A stretch of 64,000 nt of DNA from Devosia salina (GTDB taxonomy: Bacteria; Pseudomonadota; Alphaproteobacteria; Rhizobiales; Devosiaceae). Positions 8,334-16,853 of the stretch are shown one piece after another. The stretch spans positions 3,835,501 to 3,899,500 of the forward strand of contig NZ_CP080590.1 in assembly GCF_019504385.1 (NCBI RefSeq), in the 5' to 3' direction. Position numbers and translations under genes: made by a program. The notes under the pieces were generated by a model. That model had not been told where the DNA came from, made no database searches, and worked only from the letters and a program-made list of their open reading frames with translations. Position 1 is the stretch's first letter, and the number at the start of each line of letters is the position of its first letter.

Positions 8334-9355
8334 GCGCCAATTCCCAACCGGTCGCCGCCCCCAAGGAAAAGCGGCACTTCGATTTCGCCTGGTGGTGGGA
8401 CCGGGTCGGCATCCTGATGGTGCTGATCCTGCTCGTACTGCTGATGTCGATCTTCGCGCCCAATTTCAATCGCGTGGATAACCTGCTCAACATAGCGCGA
8501 TCGATTTCGGTCAACGCGATCCTCGCCGCGGGGCTCACTTTCGTCATCCTGACGGGCGGCATTGACCTGTCGGTCGGATCCATCGTCGCCGTATCCGGCG
8601 TCGTCGCCGTGCTGGCAGCAATGGCCGGTGTCCCGGCGCCGATTGCAATCGCCATCGGCATGGCGGTCGGTGGTGCCTGCGGTTTCATCAATGGCGTGCT
8701 GACGGCCTACCTCGCGCTGGCGCCGTTCATCGTCACGCTTGGCACCATGACCTTCCTGCGGGGCCTAGCCTACACAATGACCAACGGCCAGCCCATCGTT
8801 TCTAGCGACCTAAGTTTCCGCGACTTCGGCAACGGCTACCTGTTGGGTCTGCCGGTGCCGGTCATCACCATGCTGGTGGTGTTTCTCGTGGCCTGGTTTG
8901 TGCTCGAGCGCACCCGTTATGGCCGCCATGTCTATGCCGTGGGCGGCAATGCCCAGGCCGCGCGGCTGGCCGGCGTGCAAGTCAATCGCATCCTGCTCTC
9001 GGTCTATGTCATTGCAGGCATCTGCGCGGGCCTTGCCGGCGTGATCTTTGCCGCGCGCGTCATCTCGGCCCAGCCGACCGCCGGCACTGGCTACGAACTC
9101 GACGCCATCGCGGCAGTTGTTCTGGGCGGCACGAGCCTCGTCGGCGGTCGCGGCCGCATCGTCGGCACGCTCATAGGCGCAGTGATCCTCGGTGTGCTGA
9201 CCACCGGGCTAATCCTGCTCAATGTGCAGTTCTTCACCCAGCTCCTTATCAAGGGCGTGGTGATCATTCTGGCCGTGGCCATCGACAGCCTTAAGCAGCG
9301 TCCTGAATTGCTCTCGGCCCTTTTTGGCCGGGGCAAAGGGCGGTCTCAGGGCTGA
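8330..9355 (+). CDS. Sugar ABC transporter permease (RbsC/FrcC-like)
   Basis: A 341-residue inner-membrane protein with about ten hydrophobic segments. The signature GLTFVILTGGIDLSVGSIVAVSGV (residues about 67-90) and ERTRYGRHVYAVGGNAQAARLAGVQVN (about 187-213) are typical of ribose/xylose/fructose permeases. It overlaps the ATPase gene by four bases. The locus context suggests fructose or a derived sugar as the substrate; the sequence alone does not fix specificity. Confidence 0.93.
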   Translation: MSANSQPVAAPKEKRHFDFAWWWDRVGILMVLILLVLLMSIFAPNFNRVDNLLNIARSISVNAILAAGLTFVILTGGIDLSVGSIVAVSGVVAVLAAMAGVPAPIAIAIGMAVGGACGFINGVLTAYLALAPFIVTLGTMTFLRGLAYTMTNGQPIVSSDLSFRDFGNGYLLGLPVPVITMLVVFLVAWFVLERTRYGRHVYAVGGNAQAARLAGVQVNRILLSVYVIAGICAGLAGVIFAARVISAQPTAGTGYELDAIAAVVLGGTSLVGGRGRIVGTLIGAVILGVLTTGLILLNVQFFTQLLIKGVVIILAVAIDSLKQRPELLSALFGRGKGRSQG

Positions 9356-9385
9356 TCCGCTTCACGTCCCTATTCAGGAAACACT

Positions 9386-10735
9386 ATGTCCACCAAGATT
9401 ATCGTCAGGGACCCGCTTCTCGGCTCCCGCAGCAATGAACTCATCCGTTTTTCCGTCAAGGGTGAGCATGCCGAGCCGCTCTGGTGGGCAAAGGACGATG
9501 CCGGCCAGGCTGTTCTGTGCCAGCGCCTGTCCGGCGGGGCGACCGGGGAAACCATGTTTGCCGCCGTGGTCAGCTTCACCGGTCAGACCGAACTGGTGCT
9601 TGATCGCGCGATCGCCGCCGGCGAGGCCGTTGATGGCATCGTCGAGAAGACTGGCCGTGAAGTCGATTGCTTCGTCCGCCTCGATACCGGCGCCTTCGAT
9701 CTAGAACTGTGCTCGGGCACGGCGCAGGGGCTTGGCTCCTCCAAATGGGGCATAAAGCACTTCAAGGGCCATTTCGATGATTTCGAGCTGTTGCCCTCTG
9801 GCAACAATGCTATCGGCGGTTTCTATGGTCCCTTCTTCACGCCCGAAAACGGCCTGATCAACCCGCCCGAGCACACGCTGGTCGAGATCGAGACCGTCGA
9901 AAAGGGTCCGGTGCTGCATCACTACCGCATGAATGGCACCATCCCCGATGGCCTGCTGCCCGAGCTCAAGGGCAAGACCTTCTCCATCGACTGGCTTTTC
10001 GCACACAAGGCGCACAGCTTCGGCCGTCGTTACCGCGTCGACGACTTCCAGACTGTCATCAACGGTCGCTCGGTGACCAACAAGATCACCGTCGGCGACG
10101 AGTTCGAGGGCGGCCCGGGCAAGCTGGTCTTCGACCGCTTCGCTGCCATGGGTGGCACGCGCTACCGCTCCGGCGATCCTTATGCCGGCGAACTGGTGGC
10201 CATGGTCGCCGAGACGGTGCAGCAGTCGACCGCGACCAGCGAGAAGTTCAACGAGTTCCGCGACCAGTTAACCGATATCGAAAGCGCCCACTGGGACCTA
10301 TATTGGCGCCTGTTCTGCAAGTGGGAAGGCGTGCTGAGCGACGACGAGATCCGCGAACGGTTGGCCCGCGTCCGCGCCGCCGCGCATGTGAAGGCCGACC
10401 TCACCGAGCGCCTTTGGCAACTCACCGAGGAGCCGGTCGACGTCTCCGCCATTCCGCACGAAACCATCTTCCCCGGCCCGGCCGACAAGACCGTGGAGTT
10501 CCACTCCGAAAGCGGACGCGCCATGGTCTGGTGGACCTCCCAGCCCTCGGGCGCCTTCCAGATCGTCCAGCGTCGCCAGTCGGGCTGGGTGAACTGGGGC
10601 AGCAATGGCGAGAATGAATGTCCCGAACTGCCGGTCGGCGTGGAAATCAAAACGGCTTATGGACCGTTTGCGGAGGATTGGCAGGCAATAGCTCTGCAGC
10701 TGGAAACACCATTGGTGATTTCTTCGCCGCAATAG
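9386..10735 (+). CDS. Unrecognised 449-residue protein at the end of the sugar-import operon
   Basis: I do not recognise a family. The gene starts at an ATG with AGGAA upstream, 30 bp after the permease, so it is very probably co-transcribed with the importer. No signal peptide or membrane segment is visible. The protein is rich in aromatic residues and Gly (SSKWGIKHFKGHF, IGGFYGPFFTPENG, ESAHWDLYWRLFCKWEG), as in beta-sandwich carbohydrate-active proteins. Its last 80 residues (AMVWWTSQPSGAFQIVQRR to YGPFAEDWQAIALQLE) look like a separate small domain. A cytoplasmic enzyme acting on the imported sugar is a reasonable guess, and no more than that. Confidence 0.8.
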   Translation: MSTKIIVRDPLLGSRSNELIRFSVKGEHAEPLWWAKDDAGQAVLCQRLSGGATGETMFAAVVSFTGQTELVLDRAIAAGEAVDGIVEKTGREVDCFVRLDTGAFDLELCSGTAQGLGSSKWGIKHFKGHFDDFELLPSGNNAIGGFYGPFFTPENGLINPPEHTLVEIETVEKGPVLHHYRMNGTIPDGLLPELKGKTFSIDWLFAHKAHSFGRRYRVDDFQTVINGRSVTNKITVGDEFEGGPGKLVFDRFAAMGGTRYRSGDPYAGELVAMVAETVQQSTATSEKFNEFRDQLTDIESAHWDLYWRLFCKWEGVLSDDEIRERLARVRAAAHVKADLTERLWQLTEEPVDVSAIPHETIFPGPADKTVEFHSESGRAMVWWTSQPSGAFQIVQRRQSGWVNWGSNGENECPELPVGVEIKTAYGPFAEDWQAIALQLETPLVISSPQ

Positions 10736-11057
10736 GCAGAACAGCATGCCCTCGCCGGGTGTGCCCGGATGCGAAGTCGCGTTCGGCCCATGCGCCGAGG
10801 CTGTTGGATGTCGTAGGGCTCGGTACGGGCGGCTGACGCTCATCAGGCCGGCAAGCAAGTCAACGTTGTCCGCTTTTAGGAAGCCGCGAAGGCTCGCCGA
10901 ATGACCGGAATGGGGCGCATAGACCCCGGTCTGGATATGCTCTTGGGAAGAAACGCGATCACGGAATTGCTGACGGTCCGGTTGGTGTTTTTGACCTAGG
11001 ATCGTGAGCCGCCGGCGTCATCTTGTGTGGCCTCACCTGCGGTGGGGCCACTGATCG
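10736..11057. other. Intergenic region between the sugar operon and recombinase copy 1
   Basis: No convincing gene is present. The left part has no recognisable signal. From 10867 it holds a copy of the dispersed repeat (TGTCCGCTTTTAGGAAG to GGGGCGCATAGACC). From 10909 onward it is nearly the same as the sequence at 28914-29052, the downstream flank of recombinase copy 2. Confidence 0.6.
10867..10932 (+). repeat. Dispersed intergenic repeat, copy at recombinase module 1
   Basis: Begins with TGTCCGCTTTTAGG and ends with AATGGGGCGCATAGACC. Its right block matches the one at 28914-28937 almost base for base, so it forms the outer edge of the duplicated recombinase module. Confidence 0.6.
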
Positions 11058-11690
11058 TCAGACTTCGGTGTGTTCTGCCAGTTCCAGCGCGTCCTCAACA
11101 TCGACGCCCAGATATCGGACCGTGTTCTCGATCTTGGTATGGCCAAGAAGTATCTGCACGGCGCGGAGATTGCCGGTGGCCTTGTAGATGAGCGAGGCCT
11201 TGGTGCGCCGGAGCGAATGCGTGCCATACTCCTCCTTGCGAAGACCGATGGCGGTTACCCACTCATCGACCAGTCGGGCATATTGCCTGGTGCTCAGATG
11301 ATCGTTCGGGTCGGCTCGGCTGGGAAACGCAAAGTCCTCAACCGAGCCCCCTCGCCTCTCGAGCCATGCCAGCAAACTTGTTCTGGCATCACTCGTGATC
11401 TCGAACTGCACCGGTCGACCGGTCTTCTGCTGGATCACCATCGCCCGGGCGCGAATGTCATGACCGGTCACCAGTGTGCCGATCTTAAGCTTGACCAGGT
11501 CGCAGCCTCGCAGCTTGCTGTCGATGGCCAGATCAAACAGCGCTCTGTCGCGCATGCGGCCCTCCCGATCCAGGAAGAACCTGATTGCCCAGATCTGCCG
11601 GACCTTAAGCGCCCGCTTTGCGCCTACTCGCCGACCGGCGTTCCAAGCCGGCCGACCTCTGGCGGCGGGGTCATATTGTGAGATACCCAT
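11058..11690 (-). CDS. Small tyrosine recombinase/integrase, copy 1
   Basis: A 210-residue phage-integrase-type protein that is essentially a catalytic domain without a long arm-binding region. The full active-site set is visible: Arg in KLRGCDLVKLKIG, Lys in IQQKTGRPVQF, HSLRR (His-x-x-Arg), LLGHTKIENT (His), and Tyr in VRYLGVDVED. The ATG at 11690 is chosen because AAGGAG lies 7 bp upstream; in-frame starts further up lie within a palindrome. It is nearly identical to the protein at 29053-29685, and a third partial copy occurs at 12932-14098. It probably catalyses site-specific recombination, but its target is unknown. Confidence 0.9.
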   Translation of the reverse strand: MGISQYDPAARGRPAWNAGRRVGAKRALKVRQIWAIRFFLDREGRMRDRALFDLAIDSKLRGCDLVKLKIGTLVTGHDIRARAMVIQQKTGRPVQFEITSDARTSLLAWLERRGGSVEDFAFPSRADPNDHLSTRQYARLVDEWVTAIGLRKEEYGTHSLRRTKASLIYKATGNLRAVQILLGHTKIENTVRYLGVDVEDALELAEHTEV

Positions 11691-11702
11691 TTTCATTCTC
11701 CT

Positions 11703-11720
11703 TTGGCCAACATCGGCCAA
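11703..11720. promoter_or_regulatory. Palindrome upstream of recombinase copy 1
   Basis: TTGGCC-AACATC-GGCCAA is a perfect 6-6-6 inverted repeat just before the ribosome-binding site. The identical element precedes copy 2 at 29698-29715. It could be a recombinase core site or an autoregulatory operator. Confidence 0.5.
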
Positions 11721-12024
11721 TCTGAGAACGATTAAGGCGAGCGGTTTGTCCTTCGGCGCCGTGCCGCCTCGCGAGAAAGGTCCCTCTGCCCCTCAGTCCT
11801 CCTCGGCAGCGCCTCCAGCGGGGCCGTTTGCTGACTGTCCGGTTTACTGCAAAAGCGACGATAAGCGGACCTTTGGTTGCACAAAGCGATTGCCGTCAGT
11901 GGAGGTCATAGTCGCCAGCTCAGCGAGCGCATCACTTGTCGCCCCCGCTCGGGCATATATGAAATGTTCGCAACCTTCCCACGTGGAAAGGTCATTTCCC
12001 CACCAGACAATGATGGAGGACCCG

Positions 12025-12891
12025 ATGAAATACGGCCGCTTTTTCCTGATGATCGCCACGTCGACCGTGGTGATGTTCGGTCTGATGTATCTCAATACCT
12101 ATCTCTTCAGCCATGTCTTCTGGTCGGAGACGCGGGCCTGGATGGCATTGGTGATGGGCGGCGCGATGGCGGTGATCATGCTGGCCTTCATGCTGTCCAT
12201 GTACAAGAATACGATGCTCAACATCGCCATCTTCGCGGGTGCCGCGGTGGTTTTCGGGCTGTCGTTATGGCTGGTGCGCAGCCAAGTCACCGTCGACGAC
12301 AGCGACTATATGAGTGCGATGATTCCTCACCATTCCATCGCCATCATGACTTCGTCGCGGGCGCGTATCGAAGACGGCAGGGTGCGCAAGCTTGCCGACG
12401 AGATAATCTATGCCCAGGACAAGGAAATTTCAGAAATGAAGTATCTGCTGGCCTCTATTGCCGAAGACGGCAAACAGCCGGCCGATCTGAAAGATCCTGC
12501 GCCGCTGGTCGACAGCGTCGAAGCTGCCCTGGCCAGTGCCGATGTGTCTGCCCTCGACCCGCAATTCCTCGCTCCGGAGGACATTTCCGCTGCCTTGCCT
12601 GAAGGGGCCATATGCACATTCTTTTATACCGAGGATAGTCAGCCTGCCCTGGCGATCGGCACGGGCAGCACCGGCACCATCGCTGTGGTCAAGCTCTCCG
12701 GTGATGTGGTGCGGATCGAGGGGGACAGCATGGGCGCGTTTGCCGCAGGCGACCTCAGCCTGACCCTTGCAGGCCGGGACGGCCAGGAGATAGCGGAGCT
12801 GATGGACCACAAGCTGTCCGAAGTGGTCATGGAGCTGAGAATCGGCGACCAATTGCAGGCGGGCTATCTGGGCTATCTGCGCTGCCAATAG
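12025..12891 (+). CDS. Membrane-anchored DUF305 protein
   Basis: A 288-residue protein with three hydrophobic segments in the first 95 residues (IATSTVVMFGLMYLNTY; MALVMGGAMAVIMLAFML; NIAIFAGAAVVFGLSLWL). A DUF305 segment with the signature MIPHHSIAIMTS follows near residue 103. DUF305 proteins are often found with copper or metal-handling genes, the His pair being a possible metal ligand. The last 130 residues form an extra region of unknown function (PEGAICTFFYTEDSQPALAIGTGSTG). The start with GGAGGA upstream is chosen over an ATG five codons earlier. It converges on the chimeric recombinase-reductase gene. Confidence 0.8.
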   Translation: MKYGRFFLMIATSTVVMFGLMYLNTYLFSHVFWSETRAWMALVMGGAMAVIMLAFMLSMYKNTMLNIAIFAGAAVVFGLSLWLVRSQVTVDDSDYMSAMIPHHSIAIMTSSRARIEDGRVRKLADEIIYAQDKEISEMKYLLASIAEDGKQPADLKDPAPLVDSVEAALASADVSALDPQFLAPEDISAALPEGAICTFFYTEDSQPALAIGTGSTGTIAVVKLSGDVVRIEGDSMGAFAAGDLSLTLAGRDGQEIAELMDHKLSEVVMELRIGDQLQAGYLGYLRCQ

Positions 12892-12931
12892 ACGGAATGG
12901 ATCGGCAGTGGGTCACCGTCGATCCGTCCGA

Positions 12932-14098
12932 TTAACTGGCGGCCGCGGCGGCGCTCAACTCGAACCTGTCGGTCAGAATGACGCCGGTGAGGCATTGCCG
13001 GGCCGACACCAGTTCCGCTGCCGCGTCAACAAAGCCCGGCGGCCCGGCGATGTAGACCTGCCCTGACAGCAGGTCGCAATCAAGCTGTCTGATGGCCTCA
13101 GCCAAAGGCGATGCCGATGAGTTCCGCGCAACAGCGCCGGTCATGATCGCCTGATAGGTGAAACGGGTGTCTGCCTCGGCCGCTCGCGCAAAGAGGCCAT
13201 TGAGATAGAAGCCTTCGCGCTGGCGCGCGAAGGAGACCAGGTGCACCCGTCGGCCGTCGTTTGAGTTCAGAATCGACTGGACTGGAGCGTGGCCGGTGGA
13301 CGCGGCAATCGCAAGGATTGGTCCTGTCGCCTGGTCGGCGCCGATGGCACTGCCGAACGGTCCGGACACCCGAACAGCGTCGCCCAGTTCGCGTTCTTCG
13401 GCAAGGAGGCCCGAGGCGCGGCCACCGGCGATTGCGCGGATATGAAACTCAAGCTCAAGCGCGCCCTGTTCGCTGGCGACCGAGTAGCTGCGGGTGATGC
13501 CGGGCGCCAGTTCGATTTCGAAGAACTGTCCGGGTGAAAAGGCAATGGGCTCATCGGGCCGGAGCACCAGCCGATAGATTTCGGGTGCCATAGTGTGCAA
13601 GGCAACGATCCTGACCCGAGCACCCGCCACCACTTGATCATTGGACCAGGCGACGGCAACGTCCGTCAGTGGAACGGCACGACAGGCCAGGATATTTCCA
13701 GCTGCCTGTCCGTCGTTCGGATCAGCTCGGCGGGGAAACACGAAATCCTCTACCGAGCCCCCTCGCCTCTCGAGCCATGCCAGCAAACTTGTCCTGGCAT
13801 CGCTCGTGATCTCGAACTGAACAGGTCGGCCGGTCTTCTGCTGAATGACCATTGCCCGGGCGCGAATGTCATGACCGGTCACAAGTGTACCGATCTTGAG
13901 CTTGACTAGGTCGCAGCCGCGCAACTTGCTATCGATTGCGAGGTCAAACAGCGCGCGGTCACGCATTCGCCCTTCCCGATCCAGACAGAACCGGATTGCC
14001 CAGTTCTGCCGGACCTTGAGCGCCCGCTTGGCGCCTACTTGCCGACCGGCGCTCCAAGCCGGCCGAAGGGGGGTAACCTCGGCAGGTTTCCAAAACAC
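12932..14098 (-). CDS. Chimeric ORF: recombinase fragment fused to a ferredoxin-reductase-like FAD/NAD domain
   Basis: This reading frame of 388 codons starts at a GTG. Residues about 13-128 match the small recombinase of copies 1 and 2 (PAWSAGRQVGAKRALKVRQ to SVEDFVFPRRADPND). The frame then passes directly into GNILACRAVPLTDVAVAW, which resembles the end of a plant-type 2Fe-2S domain. A ferredoxin-reductase FAD/NAD module follows (RSYSVASEQG for flavin, GPILAIAASTGHAPVQSIL and IAGPPGFVDAAAEL for NAD). The recombinase His-x-x-Arg and Tyr are missing, as are the reductase's cluster cysteines. It probably arose by recombination between a module copy and a dioxygenase-type reductase gene. Whether it is expressed is unknown. 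Confidence 0.75.
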   Translation of the reverse strand: MFWKPAEVTPLRPAWSAGRQVGAKRALKVRQNWAIRFCLDREGRMRDRALFDLAIDSKLRGCDLVKLKIGTLVTGHDIRARAMVIQQKTGRPVQFEITSDARTSLLAWLERRGGSVEDFVFPRRADPNDGQAAGNILACRAVPLTDVAVAWSNDQVVAGARVRIVALHTMAPEIYRLVLRPDEPIAFSPGQFFEIELAPGITRSYSVASEQGALELEFHIRAIAGGRASGLLAEERELGDAVRVSGPFGSAIGADQATGPILAIAASTGHAPVQSILNSNDGRRVHLVSFARQREGFYLNGLFARAAEADTRFTYQAIMTGAVARNSSASPLAEAIRQLDCDLLSGQVYIAGPPGFVDAAAELVSARQCLTGVILTDRFELSAAAAAS

Positions 14099-14388
14099 GC
14101 GATCGCGACTGACCGAGGCGATAAGCCACTAGGTTATTCGACGTCCGGGCTGCTCGAAGGCCGATCTGGCAACTTTCCCACTGAACATTTCAGCACCCGA
14201 CAAAGGTTTCCCAAACAAAATACCCCCTCGTTTCCTGGGGCCAATTGGTCGCGACTATCGCGTCAGAGTGCCGCCCAAGTCGTGAGCTGCGCGTGGGCGG
14301 GGCGATGAATGGCCGTCACTCAATCTTTCGCTCGCTGAATTGAAGTTTGGCGATTATGCTTTTTTCGAGTGGGGGGGTTCAGAATCCG

Positions 14389-15582
14389 ATGATCGTAGCG
14401 CTGCGAAATTCCGTCTTTGCCACAGGCTTGTCCATTGCCGTGTTGACGTCCTTGTCAACCGCGTCCACCGCAGAGCAGGACTGGCGACAAATCTGCACGC
14501 CGGACGCCGAAGTGGAAATCCTTGTCGGCGGCTCCTGGTATCGCGGTACCGTAACCGGACCCGACATAAATGGGGAGGCCTATTGCGGCGTTCTCAATAC
14601 GAGTTACACCGGGCGAGACATGCACTTTTCCATGGCACATGATCGCATGCGTGCTGTGCAGCTGATGGACGTTGCCGGCCCGGCCATTGGCCCGGCACCG
14701 ACCATATCCGATGCCCTAAGTCCGGACTGGCATGACCTCTGCATTCCTGGTGACGAGGTCGAAATACTTGTTGGCAGTGCATGGTACAAGGGGATCGTCT
14801 CGGGCCCCGACGCGTTCGGGGATGAAGCCTGCGGTGTTCTTAACACCAGCTACAGCGGTCGCGAGATGCATTTCTCTATGGCACCCGACCGCATGCGTGC
14901 CGTTCACTCTTCTGCTGTTGACGCAGGCGGCAAGACCAAAGCTCCACCGCGCGCCTCGCAGACACTTGAGGCCAATCTCGCCCAGATTGGGGAGGCGTAC
15001 CGAACAAACGTTGCCGCAGCCCGTCAACGTTATGAAGGGCTGACGGTGACTTTGTCTGGCACCCTTGAACGCGTGGGATCCGACTATGTCAGACTAACAG
15101 ACGGACCCTTCGGCGTAGCGATGTGCACTTTCAATGAAGCAGACAGAGACCAGCTTGCAGAACTGATCCCCGGGTCGATGCTGACTGTACAAGGCGACGA
15201 CAGTTCATGGGGCTGGGACACTTTTCAATTGGGGGGTTGCCGGGTCATCGGCGAGCAAGCCATGTCGCCAGCGCAAGGCGCGGAACCCATATCCACCAAT
15301 GGCGGACTGCCACTTGGTCGTTATGTCTGTCGCCAGTACATGACAACGATAGGCTGGATTGACCTGAATGAAGGGACCTACGGGGTCAATGGTGTGCAGG
15401 GGGCCTATTCGTTCGACACGGGTACTGGAGCTATTGTGTGGCAGGATGGCGCATACCGAGGGTGGCCCGCTCGGTTCGAGTATTCCCCAGCCGGCGCGGG
15501 GCACGCGCATGACGAGTACATTATCCGCATGACCGACGAGACAGACACGCTCCGCATCGATTGCTTCCTGACCTCGGAATAA
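14389..15582 (+). CDS. Exported protein with two tandem SH3/Tudor-like repeats and an OB-like segment
   Basis: A protein of about 397 residues with a signal peptide (residues 1-25, ending STASTAEQD). Two repeats of about 75 residues follow: DWRQICTPDAEVEILVGGSWYRGTVTGPD and DWHDLCIPGDEVEILVGSAWYKGIVSGPD. Each continues to CGVLNTSY(T/S)GR(D/E)MHFSMA.DRMRAV and has a paired Cys, so an intra-repeat disulfide is possible. Residues about 200-290 (YRTNVAAARQRYEGLTVTLSGTLERVGSDYVRL) resemble OB-fold tRNA_anti-like domains. The C-terminal 100 residues are unassigned. I recognise no specific function. An earlier TTG/ATG start is possible; the chosen ATG opens directly into the signal peptide. Confidence 0.75.
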   Translation: MIVALRNSVFATGLSIAVLTSLSTASTAEQDWRQICTPDAEVEILVGGSWYRGTVTGPDINGEAYCGVLNTSYTGRDMHFSMAHDRMRAVQLMDVAGPAIGPAPTISDALSPDWHDLCIPGDEVEILVGSAWYKGIVSGPDAFGDEACGVLNTSYSGREMHFSMAPDRMRAVHSSAVDAGGKTKAPPRASQTLEANLAQIGEAYRTNVAAARQRYEGLTVTLSGTLERVGSDYVRLTDGPFGVAMCTFNEADRDQLAELIPGSMLTVQGDDSSWGWDTFQLGGCRVIGEQAMSPAQGAEPISTNGGLPLGRYVCRQYMTTIGWIDLNEGTYGVNGVQGAYSFDTGTGAIVWQDGAYRGWPARFEYSPAGAGHAHDEYIIRMTDETDTLRIDCFLTSE

Positions 15583-15585
15583 GCG

Positions 15586-15807
15586 ATGATCTGGCTCAAG
15601 GTTCTTTCAGTGACGGCGCTGATCGCCAGCGTCTGGCAAAGATGTCGCAAGTTGGGGCAACCCATCATCCGCGGTGGAAAACGGTGGTGGCGACAACCAG
15701 ATGGTCGCTACGCGCCCTGCACGGCATTGGCCTCAAACGAGAAGAGGAATTGCCCCCAGAATACAGCTCAGGATCTGGCCCTGCCCTGTTCAGCCCGTGG
15801 CTGTTAG
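15586..15807 (+). CDS. Possible small basic protein
   Basis: A 73-codon frame beginning 4 bp after the previous stop. It has a short hydrophobic N-terminus (MIWLKVLSVTALIASVW) followed by a basic stretch with KRWWRQPDGRYAPCTAL. The hydrophobic start and tight spacing are the only support. Its end comes close to the HWE kinase transcribed in the opposite direction. It may be chance. Confidence 0.3.
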   Translation: MIWLKVLSVTALIASVWQRCRKLGQPIIRGGKRWWRQPDGRYAPCTALASNEKRNCPQNTAQDLALPCSARGC

Positions 15808-15818
15808 CGCCACAGCGC

Positions 15819-16778
15819 CTAGCGGCCTACCGCGGGACCGCGAACATTGAGGCTCCACAAAACACCATTTGGTTGAAACTCGAGTTTCACCTCGCAATCA
15901 AGTGCCCGCTCAACCATATCGACCATGACCACATGGCCGAAGCCCTTGCGCTCCGGCGGCACAAGCGCCGAGGGCAGGGATTCATCCCATTCCAGTTTCC
16001 AGTTGGCATTGGACGAACCGGTCCAAACGATGCGCAGTCGACCCTCGGGATGAGCCAGCGCCCCATGTTTCAGACTATTCGTCGCCAGTTCATGCAACGC
16101 CATCCCGATCACCTGGTCATGCTGCGGGCAGACAAGAAAGGGCGCCCCTTCTACAACCACCCGGACATCCTCATCGGCGCCGATCGTCCGTAGCTGGCCC
16201 ATGACAAGATCTTCAAGATGAACCGAAGACCAATCCTGGGCCACCAGCAGATCGTTGCTGGCGGCCAGTCCGCCCAATCGCGCAGAAAACGACTCCAGAA
16301 ATGACTGGGGCAAAATAGATCGCGCGGTGTTCCTGGCAATGGCCTGCACCACAGTAAGCAGGTTCTTGGTGCGATGGTTGAGTTCACCCATCAGATAGCG
16401 CGACTGCTCCTCGGCGGACCGCTGGTCGGTGACATCGGTATTGACCCCCGTCATCCCCAGAAAGCGCCCGGTCTCGTCAAAGCGCGGATTGGCTTGGATG
16501 TGCATAATTCGAAAGGTACCGTCGGCACGTCGATACCGTGCTTCCACAGTGAAAGCGGCGTGATCCTGCATGGCTTGGGCAAAGGGCGCTTGAAGCATCT
16601 CGACGTCATCGGGATGCAGGGTGGCGAACCAGTCAAAGGTCCCCAGGTCTTCTGGATCCACGCCCCAGAATTTTCGGAGAGCCCGGTTCAAGAACAGGCA
16701 GCGACCGTTCTCGTCGCCCATCCACAACATGGCGGGCGTTGTCTCGGCAACAGCAATTGCGAGCTCATCATCATGCAT
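15819..16778 (-). CDS. PAS-domain HWE-family sensor histidine kinase
   Basis: A protein of about 319 residues. A single PAS domain (residues about 10-130; PAMLWMGDENGRCLFLNRALRKFWG) is followed by an HWE kinase core. The phospho-acceptor region is ELNHRTKNLLTVVQAIARNT, the N-box is GMALHELATNSLKHGAL, the WxE element is LEWDESL and the G-box is RKGFGHVV. All look intact. No membrane segment is visible, so it is probably a soluble sensor. HWE kinases are typical of alphaproteobacteria and often signal light, oxygen or general stress. An in-frame TTG 10 codons upstream is an alternative start. No response regulator lies nearby. Confidence 0.88.
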   Translation of the reverse strand: MHDDELAIAVAETTPAMLWMGDENGRCLFLNRALRKFWGVDPEDLGTFDWFATLHPDDVEMLQAPFAQAMQDHAAFTVEARYRRADGTFRIMHIQANPRFDETGRFLGMTGVNTDVTDQRSAEEQSRYLMGELNHRTKNLLTVVQAIARNTARSILPQSFLESFSARLGGLAASNDLLVAQDWSSVHLEDLVMGQLRTIGADEDVRVVVEGAPFLVCPQHDQVIGMALHELATNSLKHGALAHPEGRLRIVWTGSSNANWKLEWDESLPSALVPPERKGFGHVVMVDMVERALDCEVKLEFQPNGVLWSLNVRGPAVGR

Positions 16779-16853
16779 TTGGAGGTTCGCCCGCCGCTGG
16801 ACTGTCAATGCTTAGATCACATTATTCCGCGCTGCGGCAAGCTCAGAACAAAT

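Larger units (their letters stand above)
10909..11872. mobile_element. Recombinase module, copy 1 (about 960 bp, repeated at 28914-29861)
   Basis: The recombinase gene plus non-coding flanks on both sides is repeated at 28914-29861. Shared landmarks are GGGGCGCATAGACCCCGG at one edge, CCTCACCTGCGGTGGGGCC before the gene's end, and GCGCCTCCAGCGGGGCC and AAGCGGAC at the far edge. Similarity continuing beyond the coding sequence shows that a unit larger than the gene was duplicated. No terminal inverted repeats or target duplications were identified, so the mechanism is open. Confidence 0.6.

Noticed and set aside
12892..12931. Bidirectional terminator between the DUF305 and chimeric genes
   Set aside because: Only a 6-bp imperfectly nested stem (GACGGA/TCCGTC) was found.
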